From NCBI RefSeq assembly GCF_003391135.1, contig NZ_CP031455.1, positions 7,591,501-7,655,500 of the forward strand: 64,000 nucleotides of DNA. Direction: 5' to 3'. This document shows positions 44,928 to 52,826 of the stretch, piece after piece (within the stretch, counting starts at the first letter, position 1; every line of letters starts with the position of its first letter). The translations under genes were made by a program, and so were the position numbers. Under the pieces are notes generated by a model. That model worked only from the letters and a program-made list of their open reading frames with translations. It did not search any database and was not told the DNA's origin. Source of the stretch: Streptoverticillium olivoreticuli subsp. olivoreticuli (GTDB lineage Bacteria; Actinomycetota; Actinomycetes; Streptomycetales; Streptomycetaceae).

Positions 44928-45827
44928 ATGACGTCGGGCACGGTCAACGCGGCAGCCTCTGGCACCTGGCTGCTCGGTGACCTCAAGGTCAACAGGATCG
45001 GCTTCGGCGCCATGCGCCTGACCGGCAGCGCCGCTTTTCACCAGGGCGCCCCCAGCGACCGCGGTCAGGCGATCGCCGTACTCCGTAGCGCGGTCGAACT
45101 CGGCGTCAACCACATCGACACCGCCGCGTTCTACTTCTCCCGGCTGCGCTCCGCCAACGAGCTGATCAACTCGGCGCTGGCGCCGTACCCGGACGATCTC
45201 GTCATCGCCACCAAGGTCGGCCCGGCCAGGGACACATCCGGCGAGTGGACCGATTCGGCGCGGCCCGACCAGCTGCGCGGCCAGGTCGAGGAGAATCTGC
45301 GCCAACTCGGCCGCGACTACCTGGACGTGGTCAACCTGCGCATCATGGGTCAGCGCTCCATCAGCGAGCACTTCGGGGTCCTCGCCGAGCTGCGCGACGC
45401 CGGCCTCGTCCGCCACCTCGGCATCTCCAACGCCCGCCCGGAGCACCTGGCGCAAGCCCAGGCGATCGCACCGGTGGTGTGCGTCCAGAACCGCTACGGC
45501 ATCGACGCGCCCATCGGCGAGGAGATGATCCGTGAATGCGCGACACGCGGTATCGCGTTCGTGCCCTTCTTCTCCATCGCCGGGCAAGGGCGCGAGGCAG
45601 GAGCCGTACTTACCGAGCACGACGAGGTCCGTGCCGTCGCCCGCGCACATGGCGTATCACCGGCGCAGGTACGCCTGGCATGGATCCTGCACCAAGGCGC
45701 GCACGTGCTGGCCATCCCCGGTACGGGCGCCCCGGATCACCTCGTCGACAACGTGGCGGCGGGCGCACTCCGGCTGACGGCGGAGGAACTCGAACTCCTC
45801 GATTCGATCGGCCGCACCGCGCCATAG
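44928..45827 (+). CDS. Aldo/keto reductase
   Basis: The 299-residue protein is taken from the ATG at 44928, which matches the length of relatives; ATGs at 44910 and 44919 are also possible. Family features are VNRIGFGAMRL, NHIDTAAFYF (catalytic Asp and Tyr), ATKVGPARD (Lys) and GISNARPEHL. The position of the usual catalytic His reads DVVNLRI, so it has Asn/Leu instead. It uses NADPH; substrate unknown. Confidence 0.88.
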   Translation: MTSGTVNAAASGTWLLGDLKVNRIGFGAMRLTGSAAFHQGAPSDRGQAIAVLRSAVELGVNHIDTAAFYFSRLRSANELINSALAPYPDDLVIATKVGPARDTSGEWTDSARPDQLRGQVEENLRQLGRDYLDVVNLRIMGQRSISEHFGVLAELRDAGLVRHLGISNARPEHLAQAQAIAPVVCVQNRYGIDAPIGEEMIRECATRGIAFVPFFSIAGQGREAGAVLTEHDEVRAVARAHGVSPAQVRLAWILHQGAHVLAIPGTGAPDHLVDNVAAGALRLTAEELELLDSIGRTAP

Positions 45828-45889
45828 GGGTGCGCCGCGAAGGAGAGGCGGGACAGGTAGACGCTCGGCCCAAAACCCAGCCCGGCCGA

Positions 45890-46480
45890 CTACCGCCTCG
45901 GCGCCGCCCAAGCGCTCAGGCCCAACTTCCCCGTCGTGCCCAGGTCGATCGTCTCCGGCACGTCCTGTCGAGCAGAACCCGGCACGGGGGCGACGGACAC
46001 ATACGCCCCGTTCACAGGCGACCCGGCCATATCCACCGTGTTCCGCCACGCCAGCGCCGCCACCGCCTTCTGTCCCGGCGGCAACGTCAACCGCACGGGC
46101 CCCGCGTCGAAGTCCTCCTGGGCGAGGATGGACTTCGCCCCGCGCTCGAGTTCCACCTCCACCGGCCTCCGGTCGCGGTCGAGGATCCGTACGTCCGGAT
46201 AGCCGTTCACGACCTGCTCTTCCTTGCCGCAGTTGGACACCTCGATCGTCAGCACCCGCAGTCCCATCGCCGCGTCGGACGGGCCGGTCCGGACGAGGAG
46301 CCCCGACGCGGGGCAGGCAAGTGGGGCGAACTCGTCGGCCGGATGGGGCGTCGGATCAGCGGACAGCGGGCCCGCCGGCCTCGGTGCCGGCACGACGCAG
46401 CCCGAGAGCAGCCCCGCCGCGGCGAGCAGCACGCCGAGCCGGAGGAGCCGTGCTGCGGATATGGATGCGGCCGGTCTCAT
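45890..46480 (-). CDS. DUF4232-like lipoprotein
   Basis: The 196-residue protein has a signal peptide with lipobox LLSGC (Cys near residue 28). The mature part has CPASGLLVRTGPSDAAMGLRVLTIEVSNCG, a DUF4232-like beta-sandwich start with paired cysteines. It is anchored outside the membrane. Its ATG overlaps the stop of the SulP gene (ATGA), so it is made together with that transporter. Role unknown. Confidence 0.85.
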   Translation of the reverse strand: MRPAASISAARLLRLGVLLAAAGLLSGCVVPAPRPAGPLSADPTPHPADEFAPLACPASGLLVRTGPSDAAMGLRVLTIEVSNCGKEEQVVNGYPDVRILDRDRRPVEVELERGAKSILAQEDFDAGPVRLTLPPGQKAVAALAWRNTVDMAGSPVNGAYVSVAPVPGSARQDVPETIDLGTTGKLGLSAWAAPRR

Positions 46481-48252
46481 CCCGACATCGTGTCATCCGT
46501 CTCCAGCCACGACGCATCCGGCGCCGGCGCCGGCAGGGCGAGCGGGTTGAGCAGGGCATGCTGCGCGTAGCGGACCGCGTCGGCGGGCGCCGCGAAGGCG
46601 TGGTGCTCGTGGGAGCGCAGCCTGCGCAGAACGCCCAGGGAATCCAGGTGGGGGCGGTGGTTCGGGCGGATGCCGCTGAGGAGGATGTGGGCGCGGCGCC
46701 GGTAGTGGATGTCGATGGCCTCCCCGAGGGCGAGCACACCGGTGGCGTCGATGATGGTGACGCGGGCCATGTGCAGGATGGTCACGGTGGCCTGGGAGCC
46801 GCTGACGGGTTTGAGGAGCCGTTCGGCTGTGGTGAAGAGGAGCGGCCCGTCGATGCGGTAGACGGCGACGGACGCGTCGTCGGGTACGGGTGGCGGTGCG
46901 TCGCCCTCGCGGGCCGGGTTCTGCCGGGGCAGCATGCGGTGGACCGCGGCGGTCCTCGTCACCGCGTGCAGGGACAGCGCCGCGGTGAGCGCGACGCCGA
47001 CGGTGACACCGGTGGCGAGACCGAACAGCAGGGTGGACGTCGCGGTGACCGCGGCCACGGCCAACTGCCCGTGGCCGGAGCCGCGCAGGGCCCGCAGCGC
47101 GGTGAGGTCGACCATGCGCGCGGCGGTGGCGATGAGGAAGCCCGCCAGCGCGGCCAGGGGGACGGCGGACACCAGCGGACCCGCGGTGAGGGCGACGAGC
47201 GCGATGGCGGCCACGTTGACGAGGGCGGCCAGCCGGGAGACGGCTCCGGAGCGGATGTTGATGCCGGTGCGGCAGACGGTGCCCGTCGCGGCCACCCCGC
47301 CGAACAGGGGAGCGACCACGTTGGCGACGCCCAGCCCGAGGAGCACGCGGTCGCCGTCGTGGCGCTCGCCATCGCTCAGCGCGTCCGCCGCCGCTGCCGT
47401 CATCAGGGCTTCGAGCGCGCCCAGGGCCGCGACGGCGAGCACCGAGGGCAGCAGGTGCGGCACCAGCATCGGCGAGACGAAGTCGAGGGAGGGGGCCGGG
47501 AGTCCCGCGGGCAGCCGCCCGACGGTGGCGAGCGGCAGGTGCAGGAAGTGGGTGAGCGCGGTCGCGATGCCCACGGCCAGGAGCGGTACGGGCAGGACGG
47601 GGCGCAGGTGCCGGCCCGCCAGGCACAGCGCGAGCACGCCGATCGTCATCGCCGCCGCTGCCCCGTTCCGGTCGGGCGAGAAGTCGCCGAGGGCCCGGAC
47701 CGCCGAGACGGCGACGCCCTCGCCGTCCGCGCCGTGGGTGCCGAGCGCCGCGGGCATCTGCTGGCACACGATCACCGCGGCGCCGCCGGTGACGAAGCCC
47801 GTGACGACGGGTGCGGGCACCAGGCGCACGTACCGGCCGATCCCGAAGCGGGCCGCGGCCATGAGCACGAGACCGGCCAGCAGACCGGTCGTCAGCGCGC
47901 CCGCGGCCCCATAGGCCCGGGCCACCGGCAGCAGGGCCACGGCCAGGATCCCGGTCGGCCCGGTGATCTGCAGCTTCGAGCCGCCGAGCACCGTCGCCAG
48001 CCCTCCGGCGACCACCGCGCTGACCAGCCCCGCCTGCGCCCCCAGTCCGGAGGCCACGCCGAAACCGAGGGACAGGGGCAGCGCGGCCACGGCCACGGAC
48101 AGCCCGGCCACGGCGTCCTCGCGCGGCGACGCGCACATCACGGCGAGGTCGTCCCGCGTGGGCAGATACGTGGGTAGATGCGTGGGCAGGTATCCGCGGA
48201 CCCGGGCCGTTGCACGCGACAGATACCGGACGGCGGTCTGCGTGTGCGACAT
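46477..48252 (-). CDS. SulP-family anion permease with STAS domain
   Basis: The 591-residue protein starts at the ATG at 48252 after AGGAG. About 11-14 membrane segments occupy residues 50-430, with the SulP signatures PLSLGFGVASG and KLQITGPTG. A cytoplasmic STAS domain follows (about 460-560; VYRIDGPLLFTTAERLL...ILHMARVTIIDATGVLAL). It probably carries sulfate, bicarbonate or a similar anion. It is upstream of and coupled with the lipoprotein gene. Confidence 0.93.
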   Translation of the reverse strand: MSHTQTAVRYLSRATARVRGYLPTHLPTYLPTRDDLAVMCASPREDAVAGLSVAVAALPLSLGFGVASGLGAQAGLVSAVVAGGLATVLGGSKLQITGPTGILAVALLPVARAYGAAGALTTGLLAGLVLMAAARFGIGRYVRLVPAPVVTGFVTGGAAVIVCQQMPAALGTHGADGEGVAVSAVRALGDFSPDRNGAAAAMTIGVLALCLAGRHLRPVLPVPLLAVGIATALTHFLHLPLATVGRLPAGLPAPSLDFVSPMLVPHLLPSVLAVAALGALEALMTAAAADALSDGERHDGDRVLLGLGVANVVAPLFGGVAATGTVCRTGINIRSGAVSRLAALVNVAAIALVALTAGPLVSAVPLAALAGFLIATAARMVDLTALRALRGSGHGQLAVAAVTATSTLLFGLATGVTVGVALTAALSLHAVTRTAAVHRMLPRQNPAREGDAPPPVPDDASVAVYRIDGPLLFTTAERLLKPVSGSQATVTILHMARVTIIDATGVLALGEAIDIHYRRRAHILLSGIRPNHRPHLDSLGVLRRLRSHEHHAFAAPADAVRYAQHALLNPLALPAPAPDASWLETDDTMSG

Positions 48253-48662
48253 GACGTCTCCTGTGTTTATCATCTGGAATTTTTTCGCATTGCCGAAATC
48301 CGGTGCGGGGGGAATAGGAGGGCGTCGGACGGTCGTGGCTCCTGAGGAATCGCAGCAGGTGGACAGGGGTGAGCGCGGCACCCGGGGTTCCGTGTGCGCT
48401 GTACGTCGTTTGTTGCACGCTGGCATTTCCGACGGCGTCGACGCAAGAGGGAAACCGCGTTCGGGGAACTCCCTGGAAGGTGCATCGAAAACAAGACAGA
48501 GGGGGAATTGCACGGCATTTCCCGTGCCCCGGCCACGGAGATTTCCCGGGGGCGCCCGCCCGTCCGCGCGCCCCCGGGCGCCGCCCGCACCCCTCCGCGC
48601 CCTTGACTCGTCGGTTGCCGAATAGTTCGGTGACCGATGTAATCTCAGTCGCGGGAGGTGGC
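48253..48662. other. Divergent intergenic region between SulP and MFS genes
   Basis: This 410-nt stretch holds no convincing gene. Near the SulP start is an A/T-rich block (ggaattttttcg at about 48279). Near the MFS gene a promoter TTGCCG (48615-48620), 17 nt, TGTAAT (48638-48643) can be proposed. The middle is G/C-rich without clear structure. Confidence 0.4.
48615..48643 (+). promoter_or_regulatory. Candidate MFS-MarR promoter with palindrome
   Basis: TTGCCG and TGTAAT are 17 nt apart. A 5-bp palindrome CCGAA-tag-TTCGG (48618-48630) overlaps the -35 box and spacer, so a bound MarR dimer would block the promoter. The MarR gene downstream is the natural candidate. Confidence 0.42.
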
Positions 48663-50219
48663 ATGGCAAGCGACCTGAGACGTCCACGCACACCCGGACC
48701 CCGCGTGCCCGGCGTCCTGATGCGCGAGCGCGCGCGGCCGGAACGCATACGCAACCGCCCGGGCGCCTGGCGGCCGGCCGTCGCGACCGTGTGCGCCGGG
48801 GCCTTCATGGGCCAGCTCGACGCCAGCATCGTCACCCTCGCCTACGGCAGCCTCCGCGCGGAGTTCCACGCCTCGCTCGCCGCCGTCACCTGGGTGTCCC
48901 TCGCCTACCTCCTCACCCTCGTCGCCCTGCTGCTGCCCGTGGGGCGGCTCTCCGACGCCCACGGCCGCAAGCTGCTCTACCTCCACGGCTTCGTCGTCTT
49001 CACCGCCGGCTCCGCGGCCTGCGCGCTGGCGCCGAGCCTCTCCGCCCTGATCGCCCTGCGCGTCGTGCAGGCCGCGGGCGCGGCGATGATGCAGGCCAAC
49101 AGCGTCGCCCTGGTCACCACCAGCACGCCCCCGGGCCGCCTGCGCCTCGCCCTGGGCGTACAGGCGGCGGCCCAGGCGCTCGGGCTCGCGCTGGGGCCCC
49201 TGACGGGCGGCCTGCTGGTCTCCACCCTCGGCTGGCGGTCGATCTTCGCCCTCAACGTGCCCGTGGGACTGGCCGCCCTGGTCGCCGGGCACTATCTGCT
49301 GCCGCGCACGCGCACCCGCCACCGCGCCCAGGGCTTCGACTGGCCCGGGCTCGCGCTCCTGGCCGTCGCCACCACCGGCCTGCTGCTCGCCCTCTCCCTC
49401 CTGCCCCAACCGGCCGTCCCCGCGGGGTGGACCGCCGGGCTGTTCGTCCTCGCGGCGGGCGCGGCGGGCGGCTTCGCCGTACGCCAGCGCCGGGCCGTGT
49501 CACCCCTGCTCAGCCCCGGACTGCTGCGCGTGCGCGCCGTCCCCCTCGGCCTGGCCGGAGCCCTGTGCGGTTACCTGGTGCTCTTCGGCCCGCTCGTGCT
49601 CGTGCCCCTCGCGCTCACCGCCCACGGATCCTCGGCCCTGAGCGCCGGGCTGGTGCTCAGCGCGCTCCCGGCGGGCTTCGCGCTCGCCGCCGCCACCGCC
49701 GACAGGGTCCTGCCGTACGCATGGGACGAGCGGTCCCGCTGCACGCTCGGCGCCGCCCTGTCCGCGGGCGCGCTCGCCCTCATGCTCGTCCTGCCCTGGC
49801 ACGCCTCGTCGCTCGCACCGCTCCTCGCCCTCCTCGGTCTCGGGCTCGGTGTCCACGTCCCCGCCAACAACACCCTCGTCATGACCGCGATCCCCGCGCG
49901 CTCCTCGGGCACCGGCGGCGGTCTGGTCAACATGGCCCGCGGCTTGGGTACGGCCCTGGGCGTCGCCCTCGTCTCCCTCGCCCTCCAACTCCCCGGCGGC
50001 ACACACTGGCCGGACGGCCCGCAGCGTGCCGTACTCACCCTGCTGGCCGCTGCCTTGGCCGCGCTCGCCGTCGCGCGGCGGAACGCGGCCCCTGGCACCC
50101 TTCCGGGGACCGGCCGTCTCCCCGCGCCGATTACAGTGATGCCATGTCCCCGCAGTCCAGGCACCACCCGCCGACGGCCCGGCCCACCGCCGCGGGCGCA
50201 CCGGACGCCCGGCTCCTGA
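48663..50219 (+). CDS. DHA2-type MFS drug transporter
   Basis: The 518-residue protein starts at the ATG at 48663 after GGGAGG. Segments run from about residue 40; LDASIVTLAYGSLRAEF, GRLSDAHGRKLLYL and the alternating 14-segment pattern identify a multidrug antiporter. The last 25 residues are a Pro/Arg-rich tail that runs 76 nt into the MarR gene. With MarR it forms a typical efflux-plus-regulator pair. Confidence 0.9.
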   Translation: MASDLRRPRTPGPRVPGVLMRERARPERIRNRPGAWRPAVATVCAGAFMGQLDASIVTLAYGSLRAEFHASLAAVTWVSLAYLLTLVALLLPVGRLSDAHGRKLLYLHGFVVFTAGSAACALAPSLSALIALRVVQAAGAAMMQANSVALVTTSTPPGRLRLALGVQAAAQALGLALGPLTGGLLVSTLGWRSIFALNVPVGLAALVAGHYLLPRTRTRHRAQGFDWPGLALLAVATTGLLLALSLLPQPAVPAGWTAGLFVLAAGAAGGFAVRQRRAVSPLLSPGLLRVRAVPLGLAGALCGYLVLFGPLVLVPLALTAHGSSALSAGLVLSALPAGFALAAATADRVLPYAWDERSRCTLGAALSAGALALMLVLPWHASSLAPLLALLGLGLGVHVPANNTLVMTAIPARSSGTGGGLVNMARGLGTALGVALVSLALQLPGGTHWPDGPQRAVLTLLAAALAALAVARRNAAPGTLPGTGRLPAPITVMPCPRSPGTTRRRPGPPPRAHRTPGS

Positions 50220-50641
50220 CGGAGGCCGTCACCCACCTCCGCCGGGCCCTGCGCGCCTCGATCCGCACCGAATACCCGTGGGAGACGCTGCCCATGGCCC
50301 AGGTCGAGCTGCTCCAGGTGCTGGCCGAGCACTCACCCGCCAGGGTCGGCGACATCGCGGCGCGGCAACGCCTGGCCGTCAGCACCGTCAGCGGCCTGAT
50401 CGGCCAGATGATCGGCGCCGGTCTCGTGGCCCGCGCCGTCGACCCCCGGGACCGCCGCGCCTCCGCGGTCACCCTCACCGACGCCGGCCGCGGACAACTC
50501 GCGGCGTGGGCGCAGGCCCACGAACGCCGCTTGAGCGAGGCCCTCGAATCGCTGGACGCGGACGACCGGTCGGCCGTCCGCGCGGCCCTCCCCGCCCTGC
50601 TCCGCATCGCCGACCTCCTCGATCCGGGCAGCCCCTCCTGA
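50144..50641 (+). CDS. MarR-family regulator
   Basis: The 165-residue protein starts at the ATG at 50144, inside the end of the MFS gene in another frame. The winged helix (about 50-115) includes VGDIAARQRLAVSTVSGLIGQMIGAGLVARAVDPRDRRASAVTLTDAG. No Shine-Dalgarno is seen; TACAGT lies 6 nt before the start, so a leaderless transcript is possible in addition to read-through. It probably represses the transporter. Confidence 0.9.
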   Translation: MSPQSRHHPPTARPTAAGAPDARLLTEAVTHLRRALRASIRTEYPWETLPMAQVELLQVLAEHSPARVGDIAARQRLAVSTVSGLIGQMIGAGLVARAVDPRDRRASAVTLTDAGRGQLAAWAQAHERRLSEALESLDADDRSAVRAALPALLRIADLLDPGSPS

Positions 50642-50745
50642 CATGCCTCCCGGCCGTCCCCGACCGGCCGGAAGGGCCCACCTCGGCCGCGGGGCAGAGA
50701 TATTGAGGCTGGCGGCTCGGGGGTCACCAGTGCCAGACTGCGTTG

Positions 50746-52146
50746 ATGATCAAGCGATCCGCGGACGCCACCGACCGGGCCTGGGCCCTGCTCGGCGGGG
50801 ATCCGGCGCTCACCGCCGCCGTCGGGTACGGCGGGCCCGACGCCCGGACGCTGCCGTCCCCGCTGCCCGTCGGGGAGTTCGCGCGGGCGACCGTCGCGGT
50901 GTGCGCGCTCGCCGCGGCCGAGTTGAGCACCGTACGACGCGGCGGCGGCACGCTGCCGAGGGTGACGGTGGACGACGGGGCCGTGGCAACCGCGTTCGTC
51001 AGCGAGCGCCTTCTGCGGGTCGACGGGCGCGCGGTCGGCACCTTCGCGCCGCTGTCCCGGTTCTGGCGGAGCGCGGACGGCTGGGTGCGCACACACGCCA
51101 ACTACCCCCACCACCGCGCCCGTCTCCTCGCCGCGCTCGGCATCGCCGACGCCGCCGATGAAGACGCCCTCGTCGCCCGTGTCACCGCCGCACTCGCGGA
51201 ACGGCGCGCCGAGGACGTGGAGGAGGCGGCGTACGCGGCCGGTGCGCTCGCCGTCGCCGTCCGCACCCCCGGCGACTGGGCCCGCCACCCCCAGGGCGCG
51301 GCCGTCGCGCGGCGGCCCCTGCTCTCCCTGGACCGGATCGCGGGCGGACCCGTACGCAGGCCGGAGAGGGGTCCGGCCGCGCACGGGCTGCGCGTGCTCG
51401 ACCTCACCCGGGTCATCGCAGGCCCCGTGGCCACCCGCACGCTCGCGCTGCTCGGCGCGGACGTGCTGCGGATCGACACGCCGGAGCTGCCCGAGAGCCA
51501 GGACGCCCACGACGACACGGGATTCGGCAAGCGCTCCGCCCTGCTCGACCTCGGACGGGCCGCAGACCGGGCCACGTTCGAAGAACTGCTCGCGGCCGCG
51601 GACGTCGTCGTGACCGGCTACCGCCCCGGAGCGCTGGACCGCCACGGGCTGTCGGCCGAGGCGCTCGCCGAGCGCCGCCCGGGGCTGGTCATCGGCCAGT
51701 TGAGCGCGTGGGGGACGTACGGGCCGTGGGGCGGCCGGCGGGGCTTCGACAGCCTGGTCCAGGCGGCCTGCGGCATCGCGGTCACCGAGGCGGCGCCGGA
51801 CGGGACGCCGGGCGCCCTGCCCGCGCAGGCGCTGGACCACGGCACGGGATACCTGCTGGCGGCGGCCGTGCTGCGGGCGCTCACCGACCAGTGCGCGGGC
51901 GGCGGCACCCACCTCGCGCGGTTCGCACTCGCGCAGACGGCGGCATGGCTGACCGGCGGCGGAACGGGCGGGCGGGACACGGGAGAACCCAGCGGTACGT
52001 ACGAGCCGGGGGAGTGGCTGCGGGAGGCGGACGGCCCCCTGGGGCGCGTGCGATTCGCGGGGTCACCGGTGCGGTTCGCCGGCGGACCGGCCGACTGGTC
52101 GCGTACGCCGGGGCGATGGGGGACGGACGAGCCGAAGTGGAACTGA
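50746..52146 (+). CDS. CaiB/BaiF family III CoA-transferase-like protein
   Basis: The 466-residue protein is taken from the ATG at 50746; CAGACT lies 6 nt before, with no Shine-Dalgarno, so it may be leaderless. VLDLTRVIAGPVATRTLALLGADVLRID and RRGFDSLVQAACG are family III CoA-transferase motifs, the latter with the Asp near the active site. The conserved parts are in the C-terminal half and the N-terminal half is related but divergent. It would exchange CoA between carboxylic acids; substrate unknown. Confidence 0.87.
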   Translation: MIKRSADATDRAWALLGGDPALTAAVGYGGPDARTLPSPLPVGEFARATVAVCALAAAELSTVRRGGGTLPRVTVDDGAVATAFVSERLLRVDGRAVGTFAPLSRFWRSADGWVRTHANYPHHRARLLAALGIADAADEDALVARVTAALAERRAEDVEEAAYAAGALAVAVRTPGDWARHPQGAAVARRPLLSLDRIAGGPVRRPERGPAAHGLRVLDLTRVIAGPVATRTLALLGADVLRIDTPELPESQDAHDDTGFGKRSALLDLGRAADRATFEELLAAADVVVTGYRPGALDRHGLSAEALAERRPGLVIGQLSAWGTYGPWGGRRGFDSLVQAACGIAVTEAAPDGTPGALPAQALDHGTGYLLAAAVLRALTDQCAGGGTHLARFALAQTAAWLTGGGTGGRDTGEPSGTYEPGEWLREADGPLGRVRFAGSPVRFAGGPADWSRTPGRWGTDEPKWN

Positions 52147-52244
52147 CGGTTCAGGCAGCGGCGGGGCGCGGCGCGGCGGAGCCGTCGCGTCAAGACCCCT
52201 GCCGGGGACCGGGCGATGTCCGTACCGGCCCTTACGATGAAAAC

Positions 52245-52811
52245 GTGCCCGATCCCGATCACCAGCACGGTTCCTACCTCGCCCGGGGCCCGCACGTGGC
52301 CCTCCGCCCCCTCACCCACGACGACGCGGCCGAGTTCACCGCCCTCGCGCGCGCCAGCACGCAACTGCACCACCCGTGGCTGGCGATGCCCACGGCGTAC
52401 GCGGCGTTCACGGCGTACGTCGACCGCATCGCCGAGCGGCAGTCGGTGTCCCTGCTGGTCTGCCTGCCCGACTCCGGAGGGGCGATAGCGGGATTCGTCA
52501 ACATCAACAACATCGTGCGCGGCGGCTTCCAGAGCGGGGCCCTCGGCTACGGCGCCTTCGCGCCCAGCGCCGGGCGCGGGCACCTGAGCGAGGGCCTCGG
52601 GCTCGTACTCCGCCACGCCTTCGGCCCGTTGGGCCTGCACCGGCTGGAGGCGAACATCCAGCCGGGCAACGCAGCGTCCCTGGGGCTGGTCAAGCGGCAC
52701 GGGTTCCGGCTGGAGGGGTTCTCGCCGGGGTTCCTCTTCATCGACGGGGCGTGGCGCGACCACAAACGCTGGGCGATCACCGCCGAAATGATCCCGGACC
52801 ACCAGGGCTGA
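52245..52811 (+). CDS. GNAT-family N-acetyltransferase
   Basis: The 188-residue protein starts at GTG 52245. It has the GNAT pattern: VALRPLTHDDAAEF, IAGFVNINNIVRGGFQSGALGYG, acetyl-CoA loop APSAGRGHLSEGL and LGLHRLEANIQPGNAASLGLVKRHGFRLEG, typical of RimJ/RimL-like enzymes. TACGAT lies 6 nt before the start and there is no Shine-Dalgarno, so the mRNA is probably leaderless. The substrate may be a protein N-terminus or an antibiotic. Confidence 0.9.
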   Translation: MPDPDHQHGSYLARGPHVALRPLTHDDAAEFTALARASTQLHHPWLAMPTAYAAFTAYVDRIAERQSVSLLVCLPDSGGAIAGFVNINNIVRGGFQSGALGYGAFAPSAGRGHLSEGLGLVLRHAFGPLGLHRLEANIQPGNAASLGLVKRHGFRLEGFSPGFLFIDGAWRDHKRWAITAEMIPDHQG

Positions 52812-52826
52812 GAGAACGAGGTTGCC

